Source: Pontiellaceae bacterium (lineage in GTDB: Bacteria; Verrucomicrobiota; Kiritimatiellia; Kiritimatiellales; Tichowtungiaceae). From it: DNA of 13,195 nt. The stretch's first letter is position 1; every line of letters starts with the position of its first letter. A program made the translations under genes and the position numbers. The DNA lies in assembly GCA_025457785.1 (NCBI GenBank), contig JALOTS010000027.1, positions 1-13,195 on the forward strand, read 5' to 3'. Below, piece by piece: positions 1 through 5,772 of the stretch. The notes under the pieces are model-generated. The model made no database searches and was not told the DNA's origin. It worked only from the letters and a program-made list of their open reading frames with translations.

Positions 1-69
1 TACCCAGTTTATTGACCCGTATCGTGCGGCGGATTTGAATTTGGCCGTTTTATTTTATAAAGGAGTAAA

Positions 70-94
70 GGACGTTCTTAAAGGGGACGTTCTT
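70..94. repeat. Short direct repeat, two copies of GGACGTTCTT
   Basis: The 10-base word GGACGTTCTT occurs at 70-79 and again at 85-94, a 15-base period, in the spacer just past the stop codon of the minus-strand unknown gene. An AT-rich tail with a weak ATTGA/TCAAT inverted repeat (about 103-120) follows and overlaps that stop codon. Similar 'GGGGACGTTCTT' words are, from memory, common near REP-associated tyrosine transposases in environmental bacteria. No transposase is visible here, so only the repeat itself is certain. Confidence 0.45.
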
Positions 95-115
95 GGTATT
101 TCATTGATTATAAAG

Positions 116-1306
116 TCAATCGCCGTCCGCGTTCTTTTCAAAGGTATCATTAATGATCATTTGAACATCTTTACCCAGAATCTCCAAACATTGCTGGACA
201 GGGGCCGATGACGGATTAGGGATCAACCGCCCCGAATCCATGAAGGCATGGGCAGGGATCCCCCAGCCTAACAAGCGCTTCCATTCAGGCAAGCCCAGCG
301 CGTAAACCTTCTTCAACCCGTCCAGAGAAAGATCCTTTAATACAGGGACAACTTCATTCTTCATCTGGGCCGCCACATACTCCGCCTCAATCAACTCTAC
401 AGCCTTCACCTGCTTTCCGCCCGCCTCAACGGTTTGAACAATCGGCGACCGGACGTTCGACAACAGCTTAAGCAAGTGTTCAACATCCCGTTTTTCTGTA
501 TCAAGATTCTTAATCTCCTCGAGGATTTCCGAGGAAATGCCCCGGGATATATTCAACAATCTTTCCAATGTTTCGGGATCAAGAGACTGTCCGGGAACCC
601 ACCCTTCAGGATCAGTAAGCGCCCGTTTAAGCCGGAACGGCGCGTTGGTGCGTAATGCGAACTGCTTCCCCGCGGCGTGCTCGGTCGTCACAATGATTTT
701 GGGATCCTTAGCCCCGTCTTTTTCCAGCATAACCCAGCCAAAACGAAAAACAATGCTGCGCCCTTTCGGGAACCTGAGCGTAACAATTCTTGGCGTTTGC
801 CAGGAATAAGTCTCGGTCACTTCCAGATCACCCCTTTTTTGGGTGACAGGAGCGGTGAACCTCATCACCTCAGACGAAACCTCCACCTTCAATGGCCGCT
901 TCGCCTGCTCGGCGATCTCATTCTCCGCCAGGGCCCACAACGCCAGCTTGATCTCTGCATTTTTCTGCGCAGAACACTGCCAGTCACTGTTTACACGAAC
1001 CGCCTCAAAGGCCCCCTCAACATTCAATTCATGTTTAATGCTCCTGGGATCGCCCGCCACTAACGCCACAACCTTCTTGGGGCTTTCCAGATCTCCCGCG
1101 CCAACCAGTTCAAACTTGAAAACAACTATCTTTCCATCGGGCAATTTAACTTTGGCCTGTTGAGGAATAAGCCAATTCTGTTCCCTCACCATGTATTCAT
1201 TATTTAAACGCCCCGCGACGCTGATATCAGCGGTGACCAGCTTTGACAGCAGGAATGTCACTTTGTTTTGAATACCCTGCACACTTTGGTTTTTATCGGC
1301 TTCCAT
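116..1306 (-). CDS. Hypothetical protein with internally duplicated motif
   Basis: I do not recognise this protein. The frame is open back to 1573, but I choose the ATG at 1304-1306, giving 396 residues starting MEADKNQSVQ. The 89 codons upstream read as arginine- and proline-rich nonsense and run through a likely promoter. No signal peptide or membrane segment is seen in the chosen form, so it is probably cytoplasmic. A motif of the type V-x-L-x-x-G-K/R-x-I/V-V-F-x-F occurs twice, at about residues 53-66 and 165-179, each followed by a Lys/Asp-rich turn, which suggests two related beta-rich repeats. The C-terminal third (about 240-396) is mainly helical and charged, ending near a Trp/Gly/Pro-rich stretch (EWKRLLGWGIP). 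It is transcribed alone and points away from no obvious partner. Existence of the gene is fairly sure; its function is unknown. Confidence 0.6.
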   Translation of the reverse strand: MEADKNQSVQGIQNKVTFLLSKLVTADISVAGRLNNEYMVREQNWLIPQQAKVKLPDGKIVVFKFELVGAGDLESPKKVVALVAGDPRSIKHELNVEGAFEAVRVNSDWQCSAQKNAEIKLALWALAENEIAEQAKRPLKVEVSSEVMRFTAPVTQKRGDLEVTETYSWQTPRIVTLRFPKGRSIVFRFGWVMLEKDGAKDPKIIVTTEHAAGKQFALRTNAPFRLKRALTDPEGWVPGQSLDPETLERLLNISRGISSEILEEIKNLDTEKRDVEHLLKLLSNVRSPIVQTVEAGGKQVKAVELIEAEYVAAQMKNEVVPVLKDLSLDGLKKVYALGLPEWKRLLGWGIPAHAFMDSGRLIPNPSSAPVQQCLEILGKDVQMIINDTFEKNADGD

Positions 1307-1329
1307 AATAACTTTCACACCATGAGGGT

Positions 1330-1357
1330 ACTTTATCGGAGAAAACTGAATTATCAA
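1330..1357 (-). promoter_or_regulatory. Putative sigma-70 promoter of the unknown gene
   Basis: On the minus strand a -35 box TTGATA (1352-1357, five of six consensus bases) is followed after 16 bases by TAAAGT (1330-1335, four of six). It would start transcription about 15-20 bases before the ATG at 1306. This supports the short start for that gene, because the longer frame would run through the promoter. It was judged by eye only. Confidence 0.35.
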
Positions 1358-1389
1358 AATCAAAAATTGAATCACCCCGCTCTCTTGGC

Positions 1390-1640
1390 GAAGGGCGAAA
1401 ATCGTTCTTTGGGAGCGCGGGGAAGCATGGGGCCAGCGGATTCGGCGGTCCAGCGGCGGTGGTTGGCTAGTGCAAGCGTCATGGCGCAGTCGTCGGGGAA
1501 TAGAGTCAGCCCGCACATTTGCTTCCGGCTTTTTATTCATGTTGCTGTTCTTGTCATTCCGCTCCCGAATCATTTTGTCAGAGACAGTTTTGTTTTGGCT
1601 CCGCCGGATTGGCTTGGAATGAAAAACAAGAAGTTGATGG
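1390..1640. other. Non-coding spacer, repeat-like, between unknown gene and rsmA
   Basis: This lies in the 489-bp gap 1307-1795, which has no convincing gene. Both strands stay open by chance over part of it. The minus-strand translation is rich in Arg, Pro, Ser and His with no family look and differs from the protein it would extend. On the minus strand the segment contains words such as GGAGCGGAATGACAAG that recall dispersed intergenic repeats, but I see no terminal inverted repeat or target duplication. It may be a dispersed element or the remains of a dead gene. The remainder (1641-1720) shows nothing specific beyond a short TCGAGCTCGG palindrome-like stretch. Confidence 0.25.
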
Positions 1641-1721
1641 ATAGCAGTACACAGAGAACAAGGAGGTCAGAATCGAGACGAAGTCGAGCTCGGCTGGAGT
1701 GCGCGACAGCAACAAAGCGGC

Positions 1722-1769
1722 AAAAAACAATTCTGTTATCCATTGTTGCCGAAATTTATGGGTTTCGGC
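1722..1769 (-). terminator. Possible terminator downstream of rsmA
   Basis: Starting 27 bases after the rsmA stop, the minus strand has a perfect 7-bp stem, GCCGAAA/TTTCGGC (1748-1754 with 1763-1769, 8-base loop). An AT-rich 6-bp stem AACAAT/ATTGTT (1726-1731 with 1742-1747) comes next and runs into six T residues (A at 1722-1727 on the plus strand). The second stem is weak, so termination efficiency is doubtful. Confidence 0.35.
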
Positions 1770-1795
1770 ATTTGTCTTGCCGGGAAAATCAGTGG

Positions 1796-2662
1796 TTAAA
1801 AACGGGACAGGGCGGCCCATTGCGGAATCGAAAGCTGTTCCGGGCGCGCCGCCGGGTCGATTCCGCAGGGTTCCAGGCCTTGGAAAAATTCCGGCGCGTT
1901 TTTCCGCAGGTTGGAACCGATCTGTTTGCGGCGCTGGGTGAACGCCAGTTTGATCAGTTGTTTGAAGCGGGCGTAGTCCGGAACTTCGGCCAGCGGCGCG
2001 GCGCGTTTTTCGAAGCGAACCACTGCCGACCACACCTTTGGCGCGGGCATAAAGCAGGTCGGACTGACGTTTTTTATATTTTTTACCTCATAGTTCAATT
2101 GCGACCAGACGGCGAGCGGGCCGTAGGTTTTTCCGCCGGGTTGGGCGGTCAGCCGGTCGGACACTTCTTTCTGCACCATAAAAACCATTTTGTCAGGAAG
2201 CGGAGCGGCTTCGAGCACGTTGACGATAAAACGGCTGCCGACCGAGTAGGGCAGGTTGGCAACAATTTTATTGATGCCGCCCGCGAACAGCCCGTTCAGA
2301 TTAATGTCGAGCACGTCAGCCTCCAAAAGATCCAAGGCACGGGAAGCGGCTGTGCCGGGGCCTGCTGTTTTTTCTGAACACGGGAAAACTTTGCGCAGAT
2401 GCGCGATCATGGCCGGGTCTTTTTCAATCGCAACAAGCTCGGCGCCGGTCGCTATCAGGGCCTGCGTCAGTGCGCCGAGTCCGGGGCCGATTTCGAGCAG
2501 CCGGTCGTTTGGGGAAATTTCCGCCGCCGCCACGATAATGCCGAGGATGTTGCCGTCGATCAGGTAATTCTGACCGAGGCCTTTATTCGGGCGGTGTTCG
2601 AGCGAGTCTAGCAGCGCTTTAATAACCGATGGGCTGGTCAGTTTTCCAATCATGAGAGCCAT
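1796..2662 (-). CDS. rsmA: 16S rRNA dimethyladenosine transferase RsmA (KsgA)
   Basis: This enzyme transfers four methyl groups from S-adenosylmethionine to two adjacent adenines near the 3' end of 16S rRNA during small-subunit maturation. The 288 residues match the usual length. N-terminal GQNYL (30-34) is the family's G-Q-x-F/Y-L start. LEIGPGLGALT (56-66) is the SAM-binding glycine loop, Glu80 in VAIEKD the acidic ribose-binding residue, and NLPY (136-139) the catalytic motif IV. The C-terminal domain carries FTQRRKQIGSNL (241-252). The start at 2662 is supported by GGAG ten bases upstream; Met4 has no such site. Between about residues 94 and 109 there is an extra Ala/Gly/Pro-rich stretch that typical RsmA proteins lack. 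The gene stands alone, divergent from the ferritin gene. Identity is near certain. Confidence 0.95.
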   Translation of the reverse strand: MALMIGKLTSPSVIKALLDSLEHRPNKGLGQNYLIDGNILGIIVAAAEISPNDRLLEIGPGLGALTQALIATGAELVAIEKDPAMIAHLRKVFPCSEKTAGPGTAASRALDLLEADVLDINLNGLFAGGINKIVANLPYSVGSRFIVNVLEAAPLPDKMVFMVQKEVSDRLTAQPGGKTYGPLAVWSQLNYEVKNIKNVSPTCFMPAPKVWSAVVRFEKRAAPLAEVPDYARFKQLIKLAFTQRRKQIGSNLRKNAPEFFQGLEPCGIDPAARPEQLSIPQWAALSRF

Positions 2663-2894
2663 TTCTTTTAATCTCCGAAAATTTATCCGCTCACCTTTGT
2701 TTTCCGACCCTCGGCAGAAGGTGTCACTCCTGAGAGGTTCCGGTCAAACATAAAATAACACCCCGCTATGCCCAGTCAGCGGAATTGCAGCCAGCGTTTG
2801 CGCCGGACGGAATAACCTTTTACACTTATTCGGCATGGCACCTTCCGATTCGCGTTCATTTGCGCGATTCGCAGTTCTTTACGATGGGATTTCA
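2663..2894. other. Divergent spacer between rsmA and the ferritin gene
   Basis: This is most of a 325-bp intergenic stretch separating two divergent genes. No ORF with family resemblance is present. Small stem-loops can be drawn, CCGCT/AGCGG at 2763-2767 with 2778-2782 and GAATAA/TTATTC around 2811-2832, but neither has a T-tract. The rsmA promoter must lie here on the minus strand, yet I find no box pair good enough to name. The ferritin promoter follows at 2895. Confidence 0.4.
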
Positions 2895-2922
2895 TTGACT
2901 AAATTTTTTCTGAACTTAGATT
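2895..2922 (+). promoter_or_regulatory. Putative promoter of the ferritin-photolyase pair
   Basis: TTGACT (2895-2900, five of six -35 bases) is followed after 16 bases by TAGATT (2917-2922, four of six -10 bases). The untranslated leader would then be about 55-60 bases, ending in a strong Shine-Dalgarno GGAGGT at 2977-2982, five bases before the ATG at 2988. It was judged by eye; no Fur- or OxyR-like operator was recognised. Confidence 0.4.
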
Positions 2923-2987
2923 CCGGTTAAGAATCGAGGGGAGTGTGTCGCGGATTTATCTGGAAACCATAAAAACGGAGGTATGCT

Positions 2988-3494
2988 ATGGGCAGTCGCG
3001 GGATTAAACTGGTGGGAATGGATGTTAAGAAGCTGTTGACGTTACTCAATAAGGCGCTCGCCGATGAATGGCTGGCGCATTATCAGTACTGGGTCGGTTC
3101 AAAAGTTGTCTCCGGTCCGATGAAAGATGCGGTGATCAGCGAATTGGTTATCCACGCCGCTGAAGAAATGGCGCATGCCGAATTGTTGACCACCCGGATT
3201 ATTCAGCTCGGCGGCACGCCGGTTCTGACACCGGCTGACTGGTTCAAGCTGGCAAACTGCGCTTATGAAGCGCCGACCGATCCGTTTGTGCAGAAGATTC
3301 TTGAGCAGAATATCGCGGGCGAACAGTGCGCCATCAGCGTGTATGAAAAGCTGATGAATGTGACCAAGGAAGCCGATCCGGTCACCTACAATATCGCGCT
3401 TCAGATTATCACGCAGGAGGTTGAGCATGAAGAAGACCTTCAGAGCCTGCTGGAAGATTTGAAGCTGATGTTTAAGCATTACGGTAATAAATGA
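2988..3494 (+). CDS. Ferritin-like diiron protein (Dps/bacterioferritin type)
   Basis: This is a four-helix-bundle ferritin-like protein of 168 residues, probably a cytoplasmic ferroxidase that stores iron and removes peroxide-reactive Fe(II). The diiron ligand pattern is complete: Glu27 in ADEWLAHYQYW (helix 1), Glu60-x-x-His63 in AEEMAHAELL (helix 2), Glu112 in GEQCAISVY (helix 3) and Glu144-x-x-His147 in EVEHEEDL (helix 4). The segment GGTPVLTPADWFKLANC (75-91) is the linker between the two helix pairs. The opening MGSRGIKLVGMDVKKL resembles Dps-like ferritins known from anaerobes and archaea. The start is set by GGAGGT five bases upstream. Its stop overlaps the photolyase start (ATGA), so the two are probably co-transcribed and translationally coupled. 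Whether it assembles as 12 or 24 subunits cannot be told from sequence. Confidence 0.85.
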   Translation: MGSRGIKLVGMDVKKLLTLLNKALADEWLAHYQYWVGSKVVSGPMKDAVISELVIHAAEEMAHAELLTTRIIQLGGTPVLTPADWFKLANCAYEAPTDPFVQKILEQNIAGEQCAISVYEKLMNVTKEADPVTYNIALQIITQEVEHEEDLQSLLEDLKLMFKHYGNK

Positions 3495-4855
3495 TCCACC
3501 CGGCACGCATTCATAACCTGAATGACAAACCCGCCCGTGCCGGCGGGTTTGTTTTGTATTGGATGCAGCAGAGCCAGCGGGCCGAATGGAACCACGCGCT
3601 CGAATATGCCGTGGAGCGCGCCAACGGTCTCGGTCTGCCTGTCGCCGTCGTTTTCGGCCTGATGGAGAACTACCCCGAGGCGACTGAACGGCATTACGCC
3701 TTTATGCTGGAAGGTTTGGCCGAAACGTTCCGAACCTTGGAAAAACGCGGCATCGGCACTATGCTTGAGTACGGCCATCCGGCGGATGTCGCGCTGAAAG
3801 CGGGCAGGGGGGCCGCGCTGATCGTTTGCGATATGGGGTATTTGCGCCATCAGGCTGAATGGCGTGTGCGCGTTGCCGAAGAGGCCGGCTGCGAGGTGGT
3901 TGAGGTGGAGAGCAATGCGGTGATTCCCGTCGAAACCGCCTCCGACCACGCCGAATATATGGCCCGCACCATCCGCCCGAAACTGCTGAAGCGGCTGGAT
4001 GAGTTTCTTCAGCCCGTACAAAAGATGAAGCTCGCCAAACGGTGGAAACGCGGTGAGGGCACCGCGTCTGCATTGAAAGATCCGGACGGGAATGCAGACG
4101 CGGTGTCTTCTCCGCGTTTTAAAGGCGGAACGGCGGAGGCGAAAAAAAGGTTGCGCCGGTTTATTTCTGAAAGTCTCTCGGTATATGAAAAACACAGCAA
4201 TCAGCCGCAGACCGATGATGTGTCCATGCTTAGTCCCTATCTGCACTTCGGGCAGATTTCGCCGATTTACATTGCGTTGGAGGTTCAAAAAGCGGATCCC
4301 GGCAGTCGCTTCCTCGAACAGTTGATCGTCCGGCGTGAACTGGCAATTAACTTTGTCTGGTTCACGCCGGACTACGACCGTTTTGCCTGTCTGCCCGACT
4401 GGGCAAAACAAACGCTCAAGAAACATGCCGAGGATAAGAGGGACTATTTATATATGCGAGAGGAACTTGAACAATCGCAGACACATGATCCTTATTGGAA
4501 TGCGGCGATGACCGAACTGCGGGAGACCGGTTTCATGCACAATTATATGCGTATGTACTGGGGGAAAAAGGTGCTGGAGTGGAGCCGGTCGCCGGAAGAA
4601 GCGTTTGAAACGCTGCTCGCAATAAACAATAAATATTTTCTGGATGGCCGCGATCCGAACTCGTATGCCGGGGTGGCCTGGGTTTTCGGAAAACACGACA
4701 CCGCCTGGGCGGAGCGTCCAATTTTCGGAAAAACCCGCTACATGAACGCCGCCGGTCTCAGACGGAAGTGCGATATCGAGGGGTATGCGGAGAAAGCCGG
4801 CGTACTGCGGCAGGGAGGCGGAGCCGGTCTGTACAGGCGGGCAGCCAAAGTCTGA
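3491..4855 (+). CDS. phrB: Class II CPD photolyase (deoxyribodipyrimidine photo-lyase)
   Basis: This flavoprotein uses light and FADH- to split cyclobutane pyrimidine dimers in DNA. The 454 residues fit class II enzymes. The N-terminal antenna-type alpha/beta domain starts with the class II signature VLYWMQQSQRAEWNHALEYA (21-40). The C-terminal FAD domain holds HDPYWNAAM (332-340), the MHNYMRMYWGKKVLEWS stretch, NNKYFLDGRDPNSYAGVAW (379-397) and ERPIFGKTRYMNA, all class II hallmarks. The start ATG overlaps the ferritin stop by four bases and keeps the conserved LND-x-P-x-R-x-GG opening. Two oddities stand out. A terminator-like hairpin lies in codons 12-21. An in-frame palindromic insertion occupies residues about 186-210, between the two domains, where a flexible linker can tolerate it. 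The reading frame is intact and the catalytic core looks complete, so the enzyme is probably active. Confidence 0.95.
   Translation: MIHPARIHNLNDKPARAGGFVLYWMQQSQRAEWNHALEYAVERANGLGLPVAVVFGLMENYPEATERHYAFMLEGLAETFRTLEKRGIGTMLEYGHPADVALKAGRGAALIVCDMGYLRHQAEWRVRVAEEAGCEVVEVESNAVIPVETASDHAEYMARTIRPKLLKRLDEFLQPVQKMKLAKRWKRGEGTASALKDPDGNADAVSSPRFKGGTAEAKKRLRRFISESLSVYEKHSNQPQTDDVSMLSPYLHFGQISPIYIALEVQKADPGSRFLEQLIVRRELAINFVWFTPDYDRFACLPDWAKQTLKKHAEDKRDYLYMREELEQSQTHDPYWNAAMTELRETGFMHNYMRMYWGKKVLEWSRSPEEAFETLLAINNKYFLDGRDPNSYAGVAWVFGKHDTAWAERPIFGKTRYMNAAGLRRKCDIEGYAEKAGVLRQGGGAGLYRRAAKV
3525..3557 (+). terminator. Intrinsic-terminator-like hairpin inside the photolyase 5' end
   Basis: ACAAACCCGCC (3525-3535) pairs perfectly with GGCGGGTTTGT (3542-3552) across a 6-base loop, and TTTGT follows. 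The form is that of a Rho-independent terminator: 11 bp, GC core, T-rich 3' side. It begins only 34 bases after the photolyase ATG and 30 bases after the ferritin stop. The bases also encode conserved photolyase residues, so it is not an isolated intergenic terminator. It may attenuate read-through from ferritin into photolyase unless ribosomes cover it. Confidence 0.45.
4046..4119. repeat. In-frame palindromic element within photolyase gene
   Basis: The left arm 4046-4074 and right arm 4091-4119 are inverted copies, 29 bases each with 26 matches. The innermost 15 (CACCGCGTCTGCATT and its complement) are perfect; the loop is 16 bases. The element is read in frame as residues about 186-210 of the photolyase, with the pattern TASA-x6-NADAV-x-SPRF. 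The opposite strand, in one frame, encodes the same pattern. It lies between the two domains of the enzyme. It behaves like the palindromic elements known inside Rickettsia genes, but I cannot assign it to a named family. Confidence 0.75.
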
Positions 4856-4857
4856 CC

Positions 4858-4896
4858 GGGACAGGCGGATCTTCGGAGCTTTGTCCGCATGTTCCC
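4858..4896 (+). terminator. Stem-loop downstream of photolyase, weak terminator candidate
   Basis: Three bases after the photolyase stop, GGGACAGGCGGA (4858-4869) can pair with TCCGCATGTTCCC (4884-4896), with one mismatch and one bulge and a 14-base loop. No T-run follows, so a Rho-independent terminator is not convincing. It could equally be mRNA 3'-end protection or chance. Confidence 0.2.
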
Positions 4897-4963
4897 TGCC
4901 TGGCTGTCTTGGTTTGTCAATTCATCTTTGCAAAAAAAGAGGCTTTCTACTTTTCGCGGAGTC

Positions 4964-4972
4964 TGTCATTAT
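4964..4972 (+). promoter_or_regulatory. Possible extended -10 promoter of the response regulator
   Basis: TGTCATTAT is a TGn extended -10 element (CATTAT, four of six bases) ending seven bases before the ATG at 4980. The -35 side (around 4943-4949) is poor. If used, the transcript would begin at or beside the start codon, giving a leaderless mRNA. That would fit the lack of a usable Shine-Dalgarno site there. Confidence 0.22.
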
Positions 4973-4979
4973 ACAGGAC

Positions 4980-5645
4980 ATGGATAGTATAAACCCCACA
5001 CTGAAGCGGAAGATTCTGATTGTCGATGACCATGTGCTTGTCCGGCAGGGCCTGCGGGATTTTATAGAGCATGAGCCTGGTTGGGTTGTTTGCGGCGAGG
5101 CCGCCCATTGCGCTGACGCATTGAAATGCTGTGCGGAGACGGCACCTGATCTGGCGCTGATTGATCTGTCGCTGGGCGGCGAATCGGGACTTGATCTTGT
5201 GAAGGATATCGCCGTGCGGTTTCCTGAAATAAAAATGCTGGTGCTTTCCATGCAGGACGAAATCCTTTATTCGGAGCGTGTTCTGCGCGCCGGTGCTTCC
5301 GGCTATGTCGGAAAAGATACAACTTCGGCCGTGTTGATTGAGGCGATGCGGTGTGTTTTGGACGGCGGGATTTTCGCTACCGAGGCCGTTAAGCAAAAGA
5401 TCATGAAGATTGTTAAAGAACCCCGGTCGAACCGGAGCCCGATCTCCCGGCTGAGTGACCGCGAACTGGCGGTTTTTGAGCATATCGGGAAAGGGATCGG
5501 AACGGTCGAGATTGCTGAGATCATGCATCTAAGTGTTAAAACGGTCGAAACGTATCGCGCACGCATCAAAACCAAGCTGGGATTGAATAATGCGCCTGAA
5601 TTAATGCAGCGGGCTGTTCAATGGGTCATCAACCCGAGCGATTGA
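4980..5645 (+). CDS. NarL/FixJ family response regulator (REC-LuxR HTH)
   Basis: This is a DNA-binding response regulator of 221 residues. The frame is open further upstream, but the ATG at 4980 leaves a normal short lead-in (MDSINPTLKRK) before the receiver domain; the upstream residues overlap the photolyase end and look random. Receiver residues are all present: acidic pair Asp16-Asp17, phosphoacceptor Asp62 in LIDLSLGG, Ser90 in LVLSMQDE and Lys112 in GYVGKDT. The LuxR-type helix-turn-helix spans about 155-215 (LSDRELAVFEHIGKGIGTVE, then SVKTVETYRARIKTKLGL). No sensor kinase lies beside it, so it is an orphan within this window. Its targets are unknown; control of the adjacent photolyase or pyr genes is possible but unsupported. 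Confidence 0.92.
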   Translation: MDSINPTLKRKILIVDDHVLVRQGLRDFIEHEPGWVVCGEAAHCADALKCCAETAPDLALIDLSLGGESGLDLVKDIAVRFPEIKMLVLSMQDEILYSERVLRAGASGYVGKDTTSAVLIEAMRCVLDGGIFATEAVKQKIMKIVKEPRSNRSPISRLSDRELAVFEHIGKGIGTVEIAEIMHLSVKTVETYRARIKTKLGLNNAPELMQRAVQWVINPSD

Positions 5646-5678
5646 GTTTTTCCGCCCGGTGCGGTCCTTGGCATTTTC

Positions 5679-5699
5679 CGGTTTTTTAAAAACCGTTTT
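5679..5699 (+). terminator. Palindrome with T-run after the response regulator
   Basis: CGGTTTTT-T-AAAAACCG (5679-5695) is a perfect palindrome followed by TTTT, 34 bases after the response regulator stop. It could fold into a short stem and end transcription, but the paired part is mostly A-T, so a strong terminator is unlikely. It could also be a protein-binding palindrome. Confidence 0.3.
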
Positions 5700-5734
5700 C
5701 GGTGCGTTGTTGCCGCTCTGCCGGCGGAAAGCGG

Positions 5735-5763
5735 TTGACCTCGCTGTTTAAACCCCGCACAAT
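5735..5763 (+). promoter_or_regulatory. Putative pyrK promoter, nearly leaderless
   Basis: TTGACC (5735-5740, five of six) and CACAAT (5758-5763, four of six) are exactly 17 bases apart. The expected start point, near 5770, is about three bases before the pyrK ATG at 5773. No Shine-Dalgarno site precedes that ATG (CCCCGCCCG), so a leaderless or near-leaderless mRNA is plausible. No pyr attenuator or PyrR-type leader is seen. Confidence 0.4.
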
Positions 5764-5772
5764 CCCCGCCCG

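Noticed and set aside
1307..1573. N-terminal extension of the unknown minus-strand protein to 485 residues
   Set aside because: The extra 89 residues are Arg/Pro-rich, cross a likely promoter and differ in character from the rest. The Met at 1306 is a better start.
1268..2377. Long plus-strand ORF of 369 codons opposite the unknown gene and rsmA
   Set aside because: It runs antisense through rsmA, whose motifs are unmistakable, and across a non-coding spacer. Its translation has no family resemblance.
3479..4426. Minus-strand ORF of 315 codons opposite the photolyase
   Set aside because: The plus-strand photolyase is complete and conserved here; the antisense translation is Arg/His/Pro-rich with no domain, typical of a GC-rich shadow.
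4785..4979. Upstream extension of the response regulator by 65 residues
   Set aside because: It overlaps the photolyase 3' end out of frame and has no domain. The receiver domain starts naturally from the ATG at 4980.
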